In this document: one piece after another, positions 7,714-14,336 of the stretch
How positions within the stretch are numbered: the first letter of the stretch is position 1
Layout of the letters: every line of letters begins with the position of its first letter
Assembly (NCBI GenBank): GCA_027081065.1
Contig: JALWLW010000078.1
Coordinates: forward strand, 1-15,406
Source: Campylobacteraceae bacterium
GTDB lineage: Bacteria; Campylobacterota; Campylobacteria; Campylobacterales; Sulfurovaceae
Reading direction: 5' to 3'
Length of the DNA stretch: 15,406 nucleotides
Notes under the pieces: model-generated
What the model was told of the DNA's origin: nothing
Databases searched by the model: none
What the model saw: only the letters and a program-made list of their open reading frames with translations
Translations under genes and position numbers: made by a program

Positions 7714-7768
7714 TTAACACCTCTTTTTTACACTCTTAGATGATGGGAGTGAAAAAAGAGGGTGTTAA
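7714..7768. repeat. Long hairpin in the gene-free stretch
   Basis: Arms 7714-7735 and 7747-7768 (22 bases each) are complementary apart from two single-base bulges, with an 11-base loop. The arm is TTAACACC-TCTTTTTTACACTC. It contains no open frame. It could be a repeat, a structured RNA or a terminator with an internal U-run; nothing in the sequence decides. The rest of 7583-7906 holds no gene I can support. Confidence 0.6.
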
Positions 7769-7906
7769 TATCATCAAATTAGATAACTAGGAATGAAGCT
7801 ATTTTTAAGTTTTGTTTATAAAAGGGCTTTGACCCTCTCCTTTTTTAGTACAAAATTCCATAGTTAACTTTAGAGCCTTAACCTTTACTATATGTTATCA
7901 TAAAAT

Positions 7907-8016
7907 CGTAGGTGTGACCATGTCACACGACAAAACCAAATATGGCATACATTTAAATTTTTAATCTCCATAAAATTCAAACCAAGATTTGACGTGTGAC
8001 ACGGTCAACACCTACG
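7907..8016. repeat. Composite inverted repeat (REPIN-like), about 110 bases
   Basis: The arms 7907-7931 and 7991-8016 are inverted copies differing by one indel and two substitutions, with an AT-rich spacer of 59 bases. The left arm contains its own palindrome GTGTGAC-CAT-GTCACAC, and the right arm contains the matching imperfect one. Palindromes in inverted pairs are the layout of REPIN/BIME elements. The right arm ends 12 bases after the brnA stop codon and may also end that transcript. Confidence 0.7.
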
Positions 8017-8028
8017 GCTAAATAAAAC

Positions 8029-8244
8029 CTACTGCCACTGCATCTTCAACTCACGATGAGAAGAGACACAATCTTTCAAATAAAGATTGATAAGGCTCTG
8101 ATAAGGTATACCCACTCCCTCTGCCATTTTTTTAAAGTAGCGAATGACATCTTCTTCTAATCTCATGGTTACTTGTTTTTTTAACTGTTTAGCATAAGGG
8201 TTAGCTCGTGATTTCATGGTACTTAAATCGTATTCTTCTTTCAT
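8029..8244 (-). CDS. brnA: BrnA-type antitoxin (ribbon-helix-helix)
   Basis: A 71-residue antitoxin that neutralises BrnT and represses the shared promoter by binding DNA. MKEEYDLSTMKSRANPY is the typical BrnA lead-in, followed by a ribbon-helix-helix: strand KKQVTMRLEEDVIRYFKKM and helix YQSLINLYLKDCV. The start chosen is ATG at 8244, because AGGAG lies 7-8 bases upstream and the product then starts like the family. A longer frame to 8277 overlaps brnT and has no ribosome site. It follows brnT after 4 bases, as is usual for this pair, which is transcribed toxin first. Confidence 0.88.
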   Translation of the reverse strand: MKEEYDLSTMKSRANPYAKQLKKQVTMRLEEDVIRYFKKMAEGVGIPYQSLINLYLKDCVSSHRELKMQWQ

Positions 8245-8248
8245 TTTT

Positions 8249-8536
8249 TTATCTCCTATGGTAATGTTTAGATTCATTTTTAGTTGCTTGTCTCGCAGAA
8301 ATAATTCTTATGTTTCCTGTGCTTTCACGATAACAGTGACAGATAAGAAGCAGATTTAATTTGTTACTCAGTCCCAACATCAAAAACCTATCTTCCCACT
8401 CTGAGTGTTCTTCATCGTAAAACTCAATGGCTAGTTCATCAGAAAACACCGTCATAGCTTCTTCAAAAGTGACTTGATGTTTCTTCTGATTTATCTCTGC
8501 TTTGGTTTCATCCCATTCAAAATGTATCTCTTTCAT
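8249..8536 (-). CDS. brnT: BrnT-type ribonuclease toxin
   Basis: A 95-residue toxin of the BrnT family, a RelE-like RNA-cutting fold that halts growth when free of BrnA. The family signature is complete: FEWDETKAEINQKKHQVTFEEA (residues 6-27), HSEWEDRFLMLG (44-55), and IRIISARQATKNESKHY (76-92), which holds the conserved basic and Glu residues. The length is normal, and no frameshift or missing motif is seen, so it should be active. The ATG has no ribosome site and lies only 3 bases from a perfect -10 box, but it also overlaps the stop of a 15-codon upstream frame (TAATG). Confidence 0.9.
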   Translation of the reverse strand: MKEIHFEWDETKAEINQKKHQVTFEEAMTVFSDELAIEFYDEEHSEWEDRFLMLGLSNKLNLLLICHCYRESTGNIRIISARQATKNESKHYHRR

Positions 8537-8568
8537 TACATTATACTTACAATGTAGTTTTTTGTCAA
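8537..8568 (-). promoter_or_regulatory. brnTA promoter with overlapping operator-like palindrome
   Basis: TTGACA (8563-8568) and TATAAT (8540-8545) are both perfect, with a 17-base spacer. This is the only full consensus promoter in the window. An inverted repeat TACATT-N8-AATGTA (8537-8556) covers the -10 box and suits a BrnA operator, in line with the autorepression known for this family. The -10 box ends 3 bases before the brnT ATG, so transcription would start at or inside the start codon. Confidence 0.75.
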
Positions 8569-8583
8569 GATTGTTTTTTGCAC
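8538..8583 (-). CDS. Possible 15-codon leader frame ahead of brnT
   Basis: GTG at 8583 has AAAAAGGA about 8 bases upstream and reads MQKTILTKNYIVSIM to a TAA that overlaps the brnT ATG as TAATG. If translated, it could deliver ribosomes to brnT, which lacks a ribosome site. It may instead be the relic of a longer gene or chance. Only the ribosome site and stop-start overlap support it. Confidence 0.25.
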
Positions 8584-8612
8584 TCTAAATCCTTTTTATA
8601 AATATAGAGTAG

Positions 8613-8661
8613 TTTAACATTAAAAAATAATTTTTGTTAGAAATATGGCATATTGTCATAT
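8613..8661. repeat. 49-base direct repeat, copy 1
   Basis: Matches 8886-8934 at identical spacing: TTTAACATT, 11 unrelated AT-rich bases, then 29 bases with 3 mismatches that contain GCATATTGTCATAT. Both copies precede a ribosome site and start codon on the minus strand, so the unit looks like a duplicated promoter or operator region. Confidence 0.6.
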
Positions 8662-8701
8662 AATTGGGTTTTACGAGGAAATTTTGAGTGATGTTTAGAC
8701 T

Positions 8702-8727
8702 GGCAACGAAGCTCCTGCTTCGTTGTC
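8702..8727. repeat. Short hairpin repeat, GCAACGAAGC type
   Basis: GGCAACGAAGC-TCCT-GCTTCGTTGTC forms an 11-base stem with one wobble pair and a 4-base loop. It lies 25 bases from the palindromic repeat at 8753-8806. GC-rich stems of this kind next to another palindrome, in an otherwise AT-rich gap, suggest a REP-like intergenic repeat. Confidence 0.6.
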
Positions 8728-8749
8728 TTATATGGGAGTTACTATTGCT

Positions 8750-8863
8750 CTATTTGTTATTGTTACTCCAATAGTCATCCCCAAACTGGAGTTTGGGGAC
8801 GAGTAAGCTTTTATATTTGTATTGTTCTTTTAATGTTCCTGATTTGAAGTTTTTTAGGTTCAT
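8750..8863 (-). pseudogene. 5' relic of a Fic-type gene, cut off by a repeat
   Basis: ATG at 8863 has GAGAGG 7 bases upstream and reads a 37-residue frame. The first 20 residues, MNLKNFKSGTLKEQYKYKSL, match in pattern the start of many Fic-domain (AMP-transferase) proteins, of the N-x-x-x-F-K-x-G-T...Q-Y-x-Y-K-S-F type. The following 17 residues (LVPKLQFGDDYW...) are merely the translation of the palindromic repeat. None of the Fic helical bundle or the HxFx(D/E)GNGR motif remains anywhere downstream. It appears that a repeat insertion or deletion removed the rest and left start signals in place. The Fic assignment rests on 20 residues from memory of the family and should be treated as probable. 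Confidence 0.55.
8753..8806. repeat. Dispersed palindromic repeat, copy 2
   Basis: Left flank TTTGTTATTGTTACTCCAA matches copy 1 at 2721-2739 with one change. The palindrome TCCCCAAACT-GG-AGTTTGGGGA is at 8778-8799, and GACGAGTAA follows where copy 1 has GCGAGTTAA. A short insertion separates flank and palindrome here. The two copies lie 6 kb apart in gene-free DNA. Confidence 0.72.
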
Positions 8864-8885
8864 CTTTTTCCTCTCTTTTTACAAT

Positions 8886-8934
8886 TTTAACATTTATTAT
8901 TTAAATTTGTTGGAAATGTAGCATATTGTCATAT
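8886..8934. repeat. 49-base direct repeat, copy 2
   Basis: Second copy of the unit at 8613-8661. It lies 22 bases upstream of the start codon of the Fic-type relic, so it probably carried that gene's promoter. It contains CATAT-GACA-ATATG on the minus strand, an operator-like inverted repeat shared with copy 1. Confidence 0.6.
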
Positions 8935-8970
8935 TTTTAACACATCTATCTCAACAAAAGAAAAATAAGC

Positions 8971-8976
8971 TATACT
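8971..8976 (+). promoter_or_regulatory. -10-like box ahead of the 28-residue peptide gene
   Basis: TATACT on the plus strand, about 96 bases before the ATG at 9072. If used, it gives a long leader containing the first inverted-repeat arm and the AAGGAGG site. No -35 is visible. Confidence 0.3.
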
Positions 8977-8980
8977 TTTG

Positions 8981-9180
8981 TGTTGGAACAACTTAAATAA
9001 AAGTAAGAAATAAAAAAACAACAATAAGACAACAGTAGGATTAAAAGCTATCCCATTAATAAGGAGGCTATATGAACTTTACTATTAATATTAATCTAAA
9101 AATTAATATAGAGCTTATTGCTTTTTTAATTGTAATTCTAGCTGATATACTGAAATAAGTATAAATATATTGTTCCAACA
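8981..9180. repeat. Perfect 10-base inverted repeat around the peptide gene
   Basis: TGTTGGAACA at 8981-8990 and its exact complement TGTTCCAACA at 9171-9180 bracket the small plus-strand gene. Each arm is itself partly palindromic (TGTT..AACA), which lowers the weight of the match. The ends could mark a tiny cassette or pair in the transcript. Confidence 0.4.
9072..9158 (+). CDS. 28-residue hydrophobic peptide
   Basis: ATG at 9072 follows a perfect AAGGAGG (9061-9067) by 4 bases, the strongest ribosome site in the window. The product starts MNFTININLKINIELIAF and continues with LIVILADILK to TAA. It has a polar/beta-like front half and a hydrophobic segment of about 14 residues (IELIAFLIVILADIL) bordered by Lys, so membrane insertion is possible. 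The length and character suit a small membrane peptide or a type I toxin, but I recognise no family. The leader is long, with room for antisense or structural control. It converges on the two-gene SNF2 operon. Being so short, it could be a chance frame, but the ribosome site argues against that. Confidence 0.5.
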   Translation: MNFTININLKINIELIAFLIVILADILK

Positions 9181-9193
9181 TCTTTTCCTTTTT

Positions 9194-11380
9194 CTAAACC
9201 TCCAAAAATTCATCAAGCCCTAACTCTCTAATAAGAAAATTAGCACCATCTTTTATATCAATAGCCTGTGAGCCAAATATTAAATCATTTCCATCAATGG
9301 GATAATAACCACTATATTCACCATTGTTATAAGTAGCAACTGCTCCACTAATATGTTTTTTTAGCTTTGCTTTTAAACTATCAAGTTCTATTGATTTATT
9401 ACCATTAATAAATTCTTCAATATATTTATTTATTTCATCTTTACATCTTTCTATAGCCTTACCTACCAAAAACTTATTTGCTCCAAAATCTATAGCCCAA
9501 CCATGTACACTATTCTTATAAACATTATAAGCATGTTTTTTAGCACGAACTGCTCCTGATGGATGAGTTAACCACCAAGCACTGTTTCTGATAAAATCTT
9601 GTGCAACTGATAATGGTATTGTTTCCTCTCTCTTTAACCACTCATAAGAAGAATAAATCCCATTAGATAAAGAGCTTATTTTAGCTTTTTGCTCTTTTAC
9701 TCTCTTTTTTTCAATAACCTCTTCCTCAACCTCATCCTCTTTCTGCAAATAAGTAACAAACTGCAATAAATGCTCATTTGTAAAATAAATATTTCGAGGT
9801 TTTCCATCTAGCTCAATTTCCAAAGCATAAACATCATCAAATTCTAAAAGTGGTTCAAAAATTTTAGGAATATTTTTATCTACAATTTTGTGTAATTTCT
9901 CTTTTATCTCATCATAACTTTTATTTTTAAACTCTTCTATCTCTCTAATCGTATCAATAAAATTAGGATAAAAAGCACCCCATTTTATATTGGCACTACA
10001 GTTTCGACAAAGACACAATGAATCAGCAGTAGAAACTAAACTCTTTTTAACTTTTACAACTCTCTTATCATTCCAATTAAAACGTTCAAAGGAGTTTACA
10101 CCATTTGTCTTTTTAAAAGTATATCCACAAACTTGACAATAACCTTTATACATTTTTGAGAGAAATATTTTTATCTCACTCTTATCCTCTTCTTCTTGTT
10201 TGTAAATTTTTTCATGTTCAAAAGCTACTCTAGCTCTTATCTGTTGAGATTTGTCATCTAATTGAGTTCCAAAAGTTTTTTGATATGCCTCCTCATCAAT
10301 CAAATCAGGGTCTAACTCTTCATCTTCTCTATATTGATATTTTATGGCTTGATGTTTTTCAATATTATTTAAAGTAGTTGACTCTTCTCTAATTGCTTTT
10401 ATAGAACTATTTTTTTCCCATACAAATTCTTTATATTTTGAACATATTTTAAGATGTTGTTGATAGTTATCTTTTTTTAGTTTTTTACCACAATATTCAC
10501 AATTAGTTTCAGAACAAATCTTACGATGATTATCAACATAATCTTTATGAATTAACTTATTACAATATTGACATTTAACTTCAAGTGGTTGAACAGTTTT
10601 TTTTGAATCTCGAAGTTCTTTAGAGTTTTTAATACATAAATTTAAATGATTTAAGTGATCACTTCTAGTATAAGATTTTTCACAATAAACACATCGTATT
10701 TTTTTATCTTTATTATTTAAAAGTTTATCTTCTTTATTTTGATTTTCTTTTTCTCTTTTATGCACATCTTTAATATGTTGAGTTAGTACTATATTAGATG
10801 AAAATGATTTATTACAATTACTATATGAACAAGGATATCTTTCAGTTGTCTTATTTTTCACAATTCTAAAAGATTTTTTTTCATTATTTATATTGACTTT
10901 TAGGTTACCTCGAATGTATTCAAATAATTTGTTTGCATCATCTACACTTAATTCACTATTTGATGTTCTAACATTTAACTTTAATTCTTTTGCTTTTTCC
11001 AGAACAATATTAGTTGAAACTCCTAATTCTATTGAAATTTCTCCTATTTTAAACATATCATGACTTATTATATCTTTTTCATGCACATCTTTAACATGTT
11101 GCTTAACTGCTTCCTTTGATTTAAACTTCTTTTTACAATAATTAATATAAGGGCAAGGATATTTCTTTTTTTTAGTAGGCTTTAAGTTTTTGCCTATAGA
11201 TACAGCTACTGTATTCTCTTTGCTATTATTCCCTACATTGACAAGTTTTTCTCCTTTATTAATTAAAATACCATTCCATTTTGTTTGAATAATTTTTTTA
11301 TTTTCAATGTTTATTTGTTTTTTATCTTCTTCTTTCCTTTTTCTAGCAACTAAAAAACCTTTAATATCTATCTTATTCAC
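9194..11380 (-). CDS. Multi-zinc-finger protein with IF2-N-like domain, SNF2 partner
   Basis: A 728-residue protein of unusual make-up. Finger 1 is C2H2 (C76, C82, H95, H100). Residues 108-157 (MFKIGEISIELGVSTNIVLE...) read as an IF-2 N-terminal-like domain. Finger 2 is C2H2 (C184, C189, H202, H207). Then come three fingers of identical build, C-x2-C-x11-H-x3-C (C230/C233/H245/C249; C270/C273/H285/C289; C294/C297/H309/C313). A Cys4 treble clef of HNH-like form follows (C415/C418, C458/C461), without the usual HH pair. The region 550-570 is charged and helical. The C-terminal 150 residues (SAWWLTHPSGAVRAKKHAY...) are unknown to me. Together these suggest a nucleic-acid-binding subunit. The GTG start overlaps the SNF2 gene by 8 bases, with AGGAGG ahead of it, so the two are translationally linked. 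It looks more AT-rich than its neighbours. No nuclease motif is proven. Confidence 0.8.
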   Translation of the reverse strand: MNKIDIKGFLVARKRKEEDKKQINIENKKIIQTKWNGILINKGEKLVNVGNNSKENTVAVSIGKNLKPTKKKKYPCPYINYCKKKFKSKEAVKQHVKDVHEKDIISHDMFKIGEISIELGVSTNIVLEKAKELKLNVRTSNSELSVDDANKLFEYIRGNLKVNINNEKKSFRIVKNKTTERYPCSYSNCNKSFSSNIVLTQHIKDVHKREKENQNKEDKLLNNKDKKIRCVYCEKSYTRSDHLNHLNLCIKNSKELRDSKKTVQPLEVKCQYCNKLIHKDYVDNHRKICSETNCEYCGKKLKKDNYQQHLKICSKYKEFVWEKNSSIKAIREESTTLNNIEKHQAIKYQYREDEELDPDLIDEEAYQKTFGTQLDDKSQQIRARVAFEHEKIYKQEEEDKSEIKIFLSKMYKGYCQVCGYTFKKTNGVNSFERFNWNDKRVVKVKKSLVSTADSLCLCRNCSANIKWGAFYPNFIDTIREIEEFKNKSYDEIKEKLHKIVDKNIPKIFEPLLEFDDVYALEIELDGKPRNIYFTNEHLLQFVTYLQKEDEVEEEVIEKKRVKEQKAKISSLSNGIYSSYEWLKREETIPLSVAQDFIRNSAWWLTHPSGAVRAKKHAYNVYKNSVHGWAIDFGANKFLVGKAIERCKDEINKYIEEFINGNKSIELDSLKAKLKKHISGAVATYNNGEYSGYYPIDGNDLIFGSQAIDIKDGANFLIRELGLDEFLEV

Positions 11381-14279
11381 AATCCCCTCCTATCTCCAAA
11401 CTCCCCAAAACCTCAAACCCCAAACTTCCCTCTTTCTGCCCCATCAACTCCAAAATCTTCTCATCTCTTCGATTTTCCAAATTTTCAATCTCCCCAATTC
11501 TCATTCGTTGAATGTCTTCTTGATGTACCTTTTTTTGTAACCTCTTAACCTTGCTTATCTGCTTCTCAAAATAGTTTTTCATAGAGTCTATTTTAATGTC
11601 TATTAGTCTGTTTTGAGACTCTGACTCTATGCGTTTGTGTTGCTCTATAGAGTGTATCACTTTTGTATTTAGTTTGGCTTTTAACTCCTCTAAATTTATA
11701 GTTGGTTTAGTCTTACATTCACTACAGTTGGCTATAAACTCAAAATAATCCAACTCATCAACTAAAGTTAAATTGGTATCTACTACTAGAACTCTTATCA
11801 TCGACTTTACTTTTAACTGCTTAAAATCAACCCTATAGACAATGGCAAAACCTCTACTATATTTTTTATGAGAAATCACCGAATAGAGAGTTTTATGATT
11901 TTTCTCTCTTATTATCATACCAATAATAGGGTGATTTAAATAGAGATATAGTGTCTGAAACTCATCATTGTTATTGGTTTTGAAACTTACCTTTAACTCT
12001 TTGAGTCGATTTATCTTTTGTAGAACTCTTCTCTCCTCTTTATAGGCTAAAGCATTGGTGCGTTTGTTGCTCATATTGGCTTTTAAGAGCTTGAAAAGCC
12101 TTTTTAGATTTTCAAAAGATAGCTTAAGCGTCCCATCTTTAAGCTCCAAAAAGCCTATATGGTTACTCTCTAAAAACTTAACAAACAGCTTTTTACTCTC
12201 CTCTTGTAGAAGTGAAACTTTGTTGTTATTTAAAAATATATCCTCTTTGGTTTGATGGTTAAAGTCATCATTTATAAGCTTCTCCACTTCGCTATTTTGC
12301 TTTTTGATTTCAGATTTTTGTCGCTCTAGTGCCAACTCTTTTAGATGGACTTTTTTGTCTATCTCTTCGGCTGAAAGGTGTATGAGTTCAGGTATATCTA
12401 ACTGCTTCTCCAAATTACCCAAGATAGGCTCTAACTCACCTATAGAGTTTTCAAAGATACCAAGTTTAGTATAGAGTCGGTTGTAGATTCGGTCTTCTAT
12501 TGAGCCTACAATACAGAGGTTAAAGATGTGAAGCTTGTCAAACTTTTGTCCTATACGGTCAATTCTTCCTATTCTCTGCTCTACACGCATAGGATTCCAA
12601 GGTAGGTCGTAGTTGATAACCACATTACAAAACTGCATATCTAATCCCTCACTACCCACCTCAGAAGAGAGCAAAATGTCAAACTCACCTCTTTTAAAGG
12701 CTTTAATTTTTTCAAATCGCTCCTCTGTGCTAAAATCTCCGTGAATTTTACCTACTTTGTAACCCAAGTTTTGAAGCTTTGGTTCAAGATAGTCAAGTGT
12801 TTTTTTGAAAAAAGAGAAAACTATCTTCTGTTTGATATTTTGAGCGTCCAAATCTTTTAAAATCTCTTCAAAACTTAGAAATTTTGAGTCATCTTCGCCT
12901 ATCTGATTGCCTTTGTAGATAATATCATCAAGATAGCTCATCGCCTCACTCTCAATGTTAAAATCATCATAATCTTCATCAAGGTCATCTAAATCGGAGA
13001 CAAGAAGTTTCCCACTCTTTTTAAGTTTTTTAAAACTCTCCAATGAAGCCAACATAGATGAACTAACCATCCGTTCAGGCATAATGGTTATGAAACCTTG
13101 TGGCACATGAGGGTAGATGTACTTTACAAATGCTATAACAGCATCATAATAGGCTTGTTCCTCTTCTGTAATCTCTACAATAACCGATTTTGCACTTCTA
13201 GGAATAGAACGCCCTACATCCTTTTTTTTACTACGATTAATAATAAAGCTTAAATGGTCTGACTCCATCAATCTGTCTATTAACGCTACTCTTTTACTAT
13301 GAGACAATCTCTCAAGTGCCAATATCTCACTAAAAATCTTTTTTAGCTCTTTGGGGAAATCATCATCAGAGTGTTCAATGGAAAAACTTTTAATACTCTC
13401 TAAGTCATGATTGTTTCGTATAAGAGCTATGAGTTGGTGTATGGTGGCATTGGGTTTTATCATCTTTTGAAAATAGTCAAAATCTTTAAAATAGTCATTG
13501 TCAAGTAACGATAAGATGTTAAACAAATCAACCAAAGAGTTTTGAACAGGGGTAGCCGTTAAAAACAAAATATGTTCAGACTTAGCCGTGATAATCTGCC
13601 CACTCTTAAAAGTAGAAGTATCATAATTACGCATGGTATGAGCTTCATCCATAATGAGAAAATCTACTTCAAAAAGGCTATCTTGTAACCTCTTTATAAC
13701 CCGTTCATCTCGCAGAGTGTGGTAGGAGATTATGATTTTTTCATTAAAAAGCTTTGAGCTGTTGTAGTTTCCAAACTCATCTATAAAGTTCAAAAACTGA
13801 CTACTCTTATATATCTCAAAATGCTCATCAAAACGAAGAGCAAACTCCTCTTTCCATTTGAGCGTCAAAGAGGAGGGAACAACAATTAAAGAGACTCTTA
13901 ACTCTTCTCGTCTATCTATCTCTTTAAATATCATACCTGCCTCAATGGTCTTACCCAACCCCACCTCATCAGCAATAAGCACACGACTATTTTCAGAGTT
14001 CAAAAACTTAATAAGTGGCTTATATTGGTGAGGTTCAGGAGTAAGTCGGTTGGTGTTGTATGAGTAGAGAATGTCACTTAGAGGGTTTTTAATGCAGTTA
14101 ATGAAGATGTTCTCTTTTAGCTCATCTAGAGTTGAGAGTTTTGCTTGGTTATTGTCAAAAGATAGGTCACTAACAGAGACAGTTTTATACTCTCCATCTA
14201 AAAGTATCTCGCAGTAGTTGTCTGATTGGTTTATAATAATGGTGTTTTGATTGGTTGGTTTGTAGATGGCTTTTTTCAA
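11373..14279 (-). CDS. SNF2-family ATPase/helicase, RapA/HepA type
   Basis: A 968-residue superfamily 2 ATPase that would use ATP to move along duplex DNA or displace bound proteins. Motif I is ADEVGLGKTIEAG (103-115), with Ia IVVPSS, motif II DEAH (211-214), motif III LTATP (240-244), IV IVFSFFKKT (486-494), V SSEVGSEGLDMQF (538-550) and VI QRIGRIDRIGQ (568-578). The DEVGLGKTIEAG form, the spacing, and a later beta region starting LNHPIIGMII (about 781) are those of the RapA/HepA/DrmD branch. Coiled-coil-like helices lie at about 640-670 and 885-945. The start is TTG at 14279, supported by AGGGA and a TATAAT box; no ATG is available. It is first in a two-gene operon with the zinc-finger protein. 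RapA recycles RNA polymerase, but the RapA N-terminal domains are absent here, and DISARM DrmD comes with methylase and DUF1998 genes that are not present. Confidence 0.9.
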   Translation of the reverse strand: MKKAIYKPTNQNTIIINQSDNYCEILLDGEYKTVSVSDLSFDNNQAKLSTLDELKENIFINCIKNPLSDILYSYNTNRLTPEPHQYKPLIKFLNSENSRVLIADEVGLGKTIEAGMIFKEIDRREELRVSLIVVPSSLTLKWKEEFALRFDEHFEIYKSSQFLNFIDEFGNYNSSKLFNEKIIISYHTLRDERVIKRLQDSLFEVDFLIMDEAHTMRNYDTSTFKSGQIITAKSEHILFLTATPVQNSLVDLFNILSLLDNDYFKDFDYFQKMIKPNATIHQLIALIRNNHDLESIKSFSIEHSDDDFPKELKKIFSEILALERLSHSKRVALIDRLMESDHLSFIINRSKKKDVGRSIPRSAKSVIVEITEEEQAYYDAVIAFVKYIYPHVPQGFITIMPERMVSSSMLASLESFKKLKKSGKLLVSDLDDLDEDYDDFNIESEAMSYLDDIIYKGNQIGEDDSKFLSFEEILKDLDAQNIKQKIVFSFFKKTLDYLEPKLQNLGYKVGKIHGDFSTEERFEKIKAFKRGEFDILLSSEVGSEGLDMQFCNVVINYDLPWNPMRVEQRIGRIDRIGQKFDKLHIFNLCIVGSIEDRIYNRLYTKLGIFENSIGELEPILGNLEKQLDIPELIHLSAEEIDKKVHLKELALERQKSEIKKQNSEVEKLINDDFNHQTKEDIFLNNNKVSLLQEESKKLFVKFLESNHIGFLELKDGTLKLSFENLKRLFKLLKANMSNKRTNALAYKEERRVLQKINRLKELKVSFKTNNNDEFQTLYLYLNHPIIGMIIREKNHKTLYSVISHKKYSRGFAIVYRVDFKQLKVKSMIRVLVVDTNLTLVDELDYFEFIANCSECKTKPTINLEELKAKLNTKVIHSIEQHKRIESESQNRLIDIKIDSMKNYFEKQISKVKRLQKKVHQEDIQRMRIGEIENLENRRDEKILELMGQKEGSLGFEVLGSLEIGGDCE

Positions 14280-14310
14280 ATGAGTTTTCCCTGTTTTCAG
14301 TTGATAGAAT

Positions 14311-14316
14311 ATTATA
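14311..14316 (-). promoter_or_regulatory. -10 box for the SNF2/zinc-finger operon
   Basis: A perfect TATAAT on the minus strand, about 31 bases before the TTG start. A start near 14304 gives a 25-base leader with AGGGA. The -35 region runs toward the repeat pair, which begins 20 bases further upstream. Confidence 0.55.
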
Positions 14317-14336
14317 GCTGAAATTTAAGAATTTTC

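Noticed and set aside
7823..7850. A rho-independent terminator (AGGG/CCCT stem then T-run) on the plus strand
   Set aside because: The stem is only 4 base pairs and no plus-strand gene precedes it.
8245..8277. The upstream ATG at 8277 as brnA start
   Set aside because: It overlaps brnT by 29 bases without a ribosome site, whereas ATG at 8244 has AGGAG and gives a family-like N-terminus.
8600..9000. A CRISPR array suggested by the repeated elements
   Set aside because: The repeats are only paired, of differing types and unequal spacing, with no repeat-spacer regularity and no cas gene.
12055..12255. A 66-codon plus-strand frame inside the SNF2 gene
   Set aside because: Antisense shadow of a well-conserved coding region, with no ribosome site.
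9194..14279. Assignment of the operon to DISARM because of the DrmD-like SNF2 protein
   Set aside because: No methylase, DrmA helicase, DrmB (DUF1998) or DrmC phospholipase gene is present in the window.
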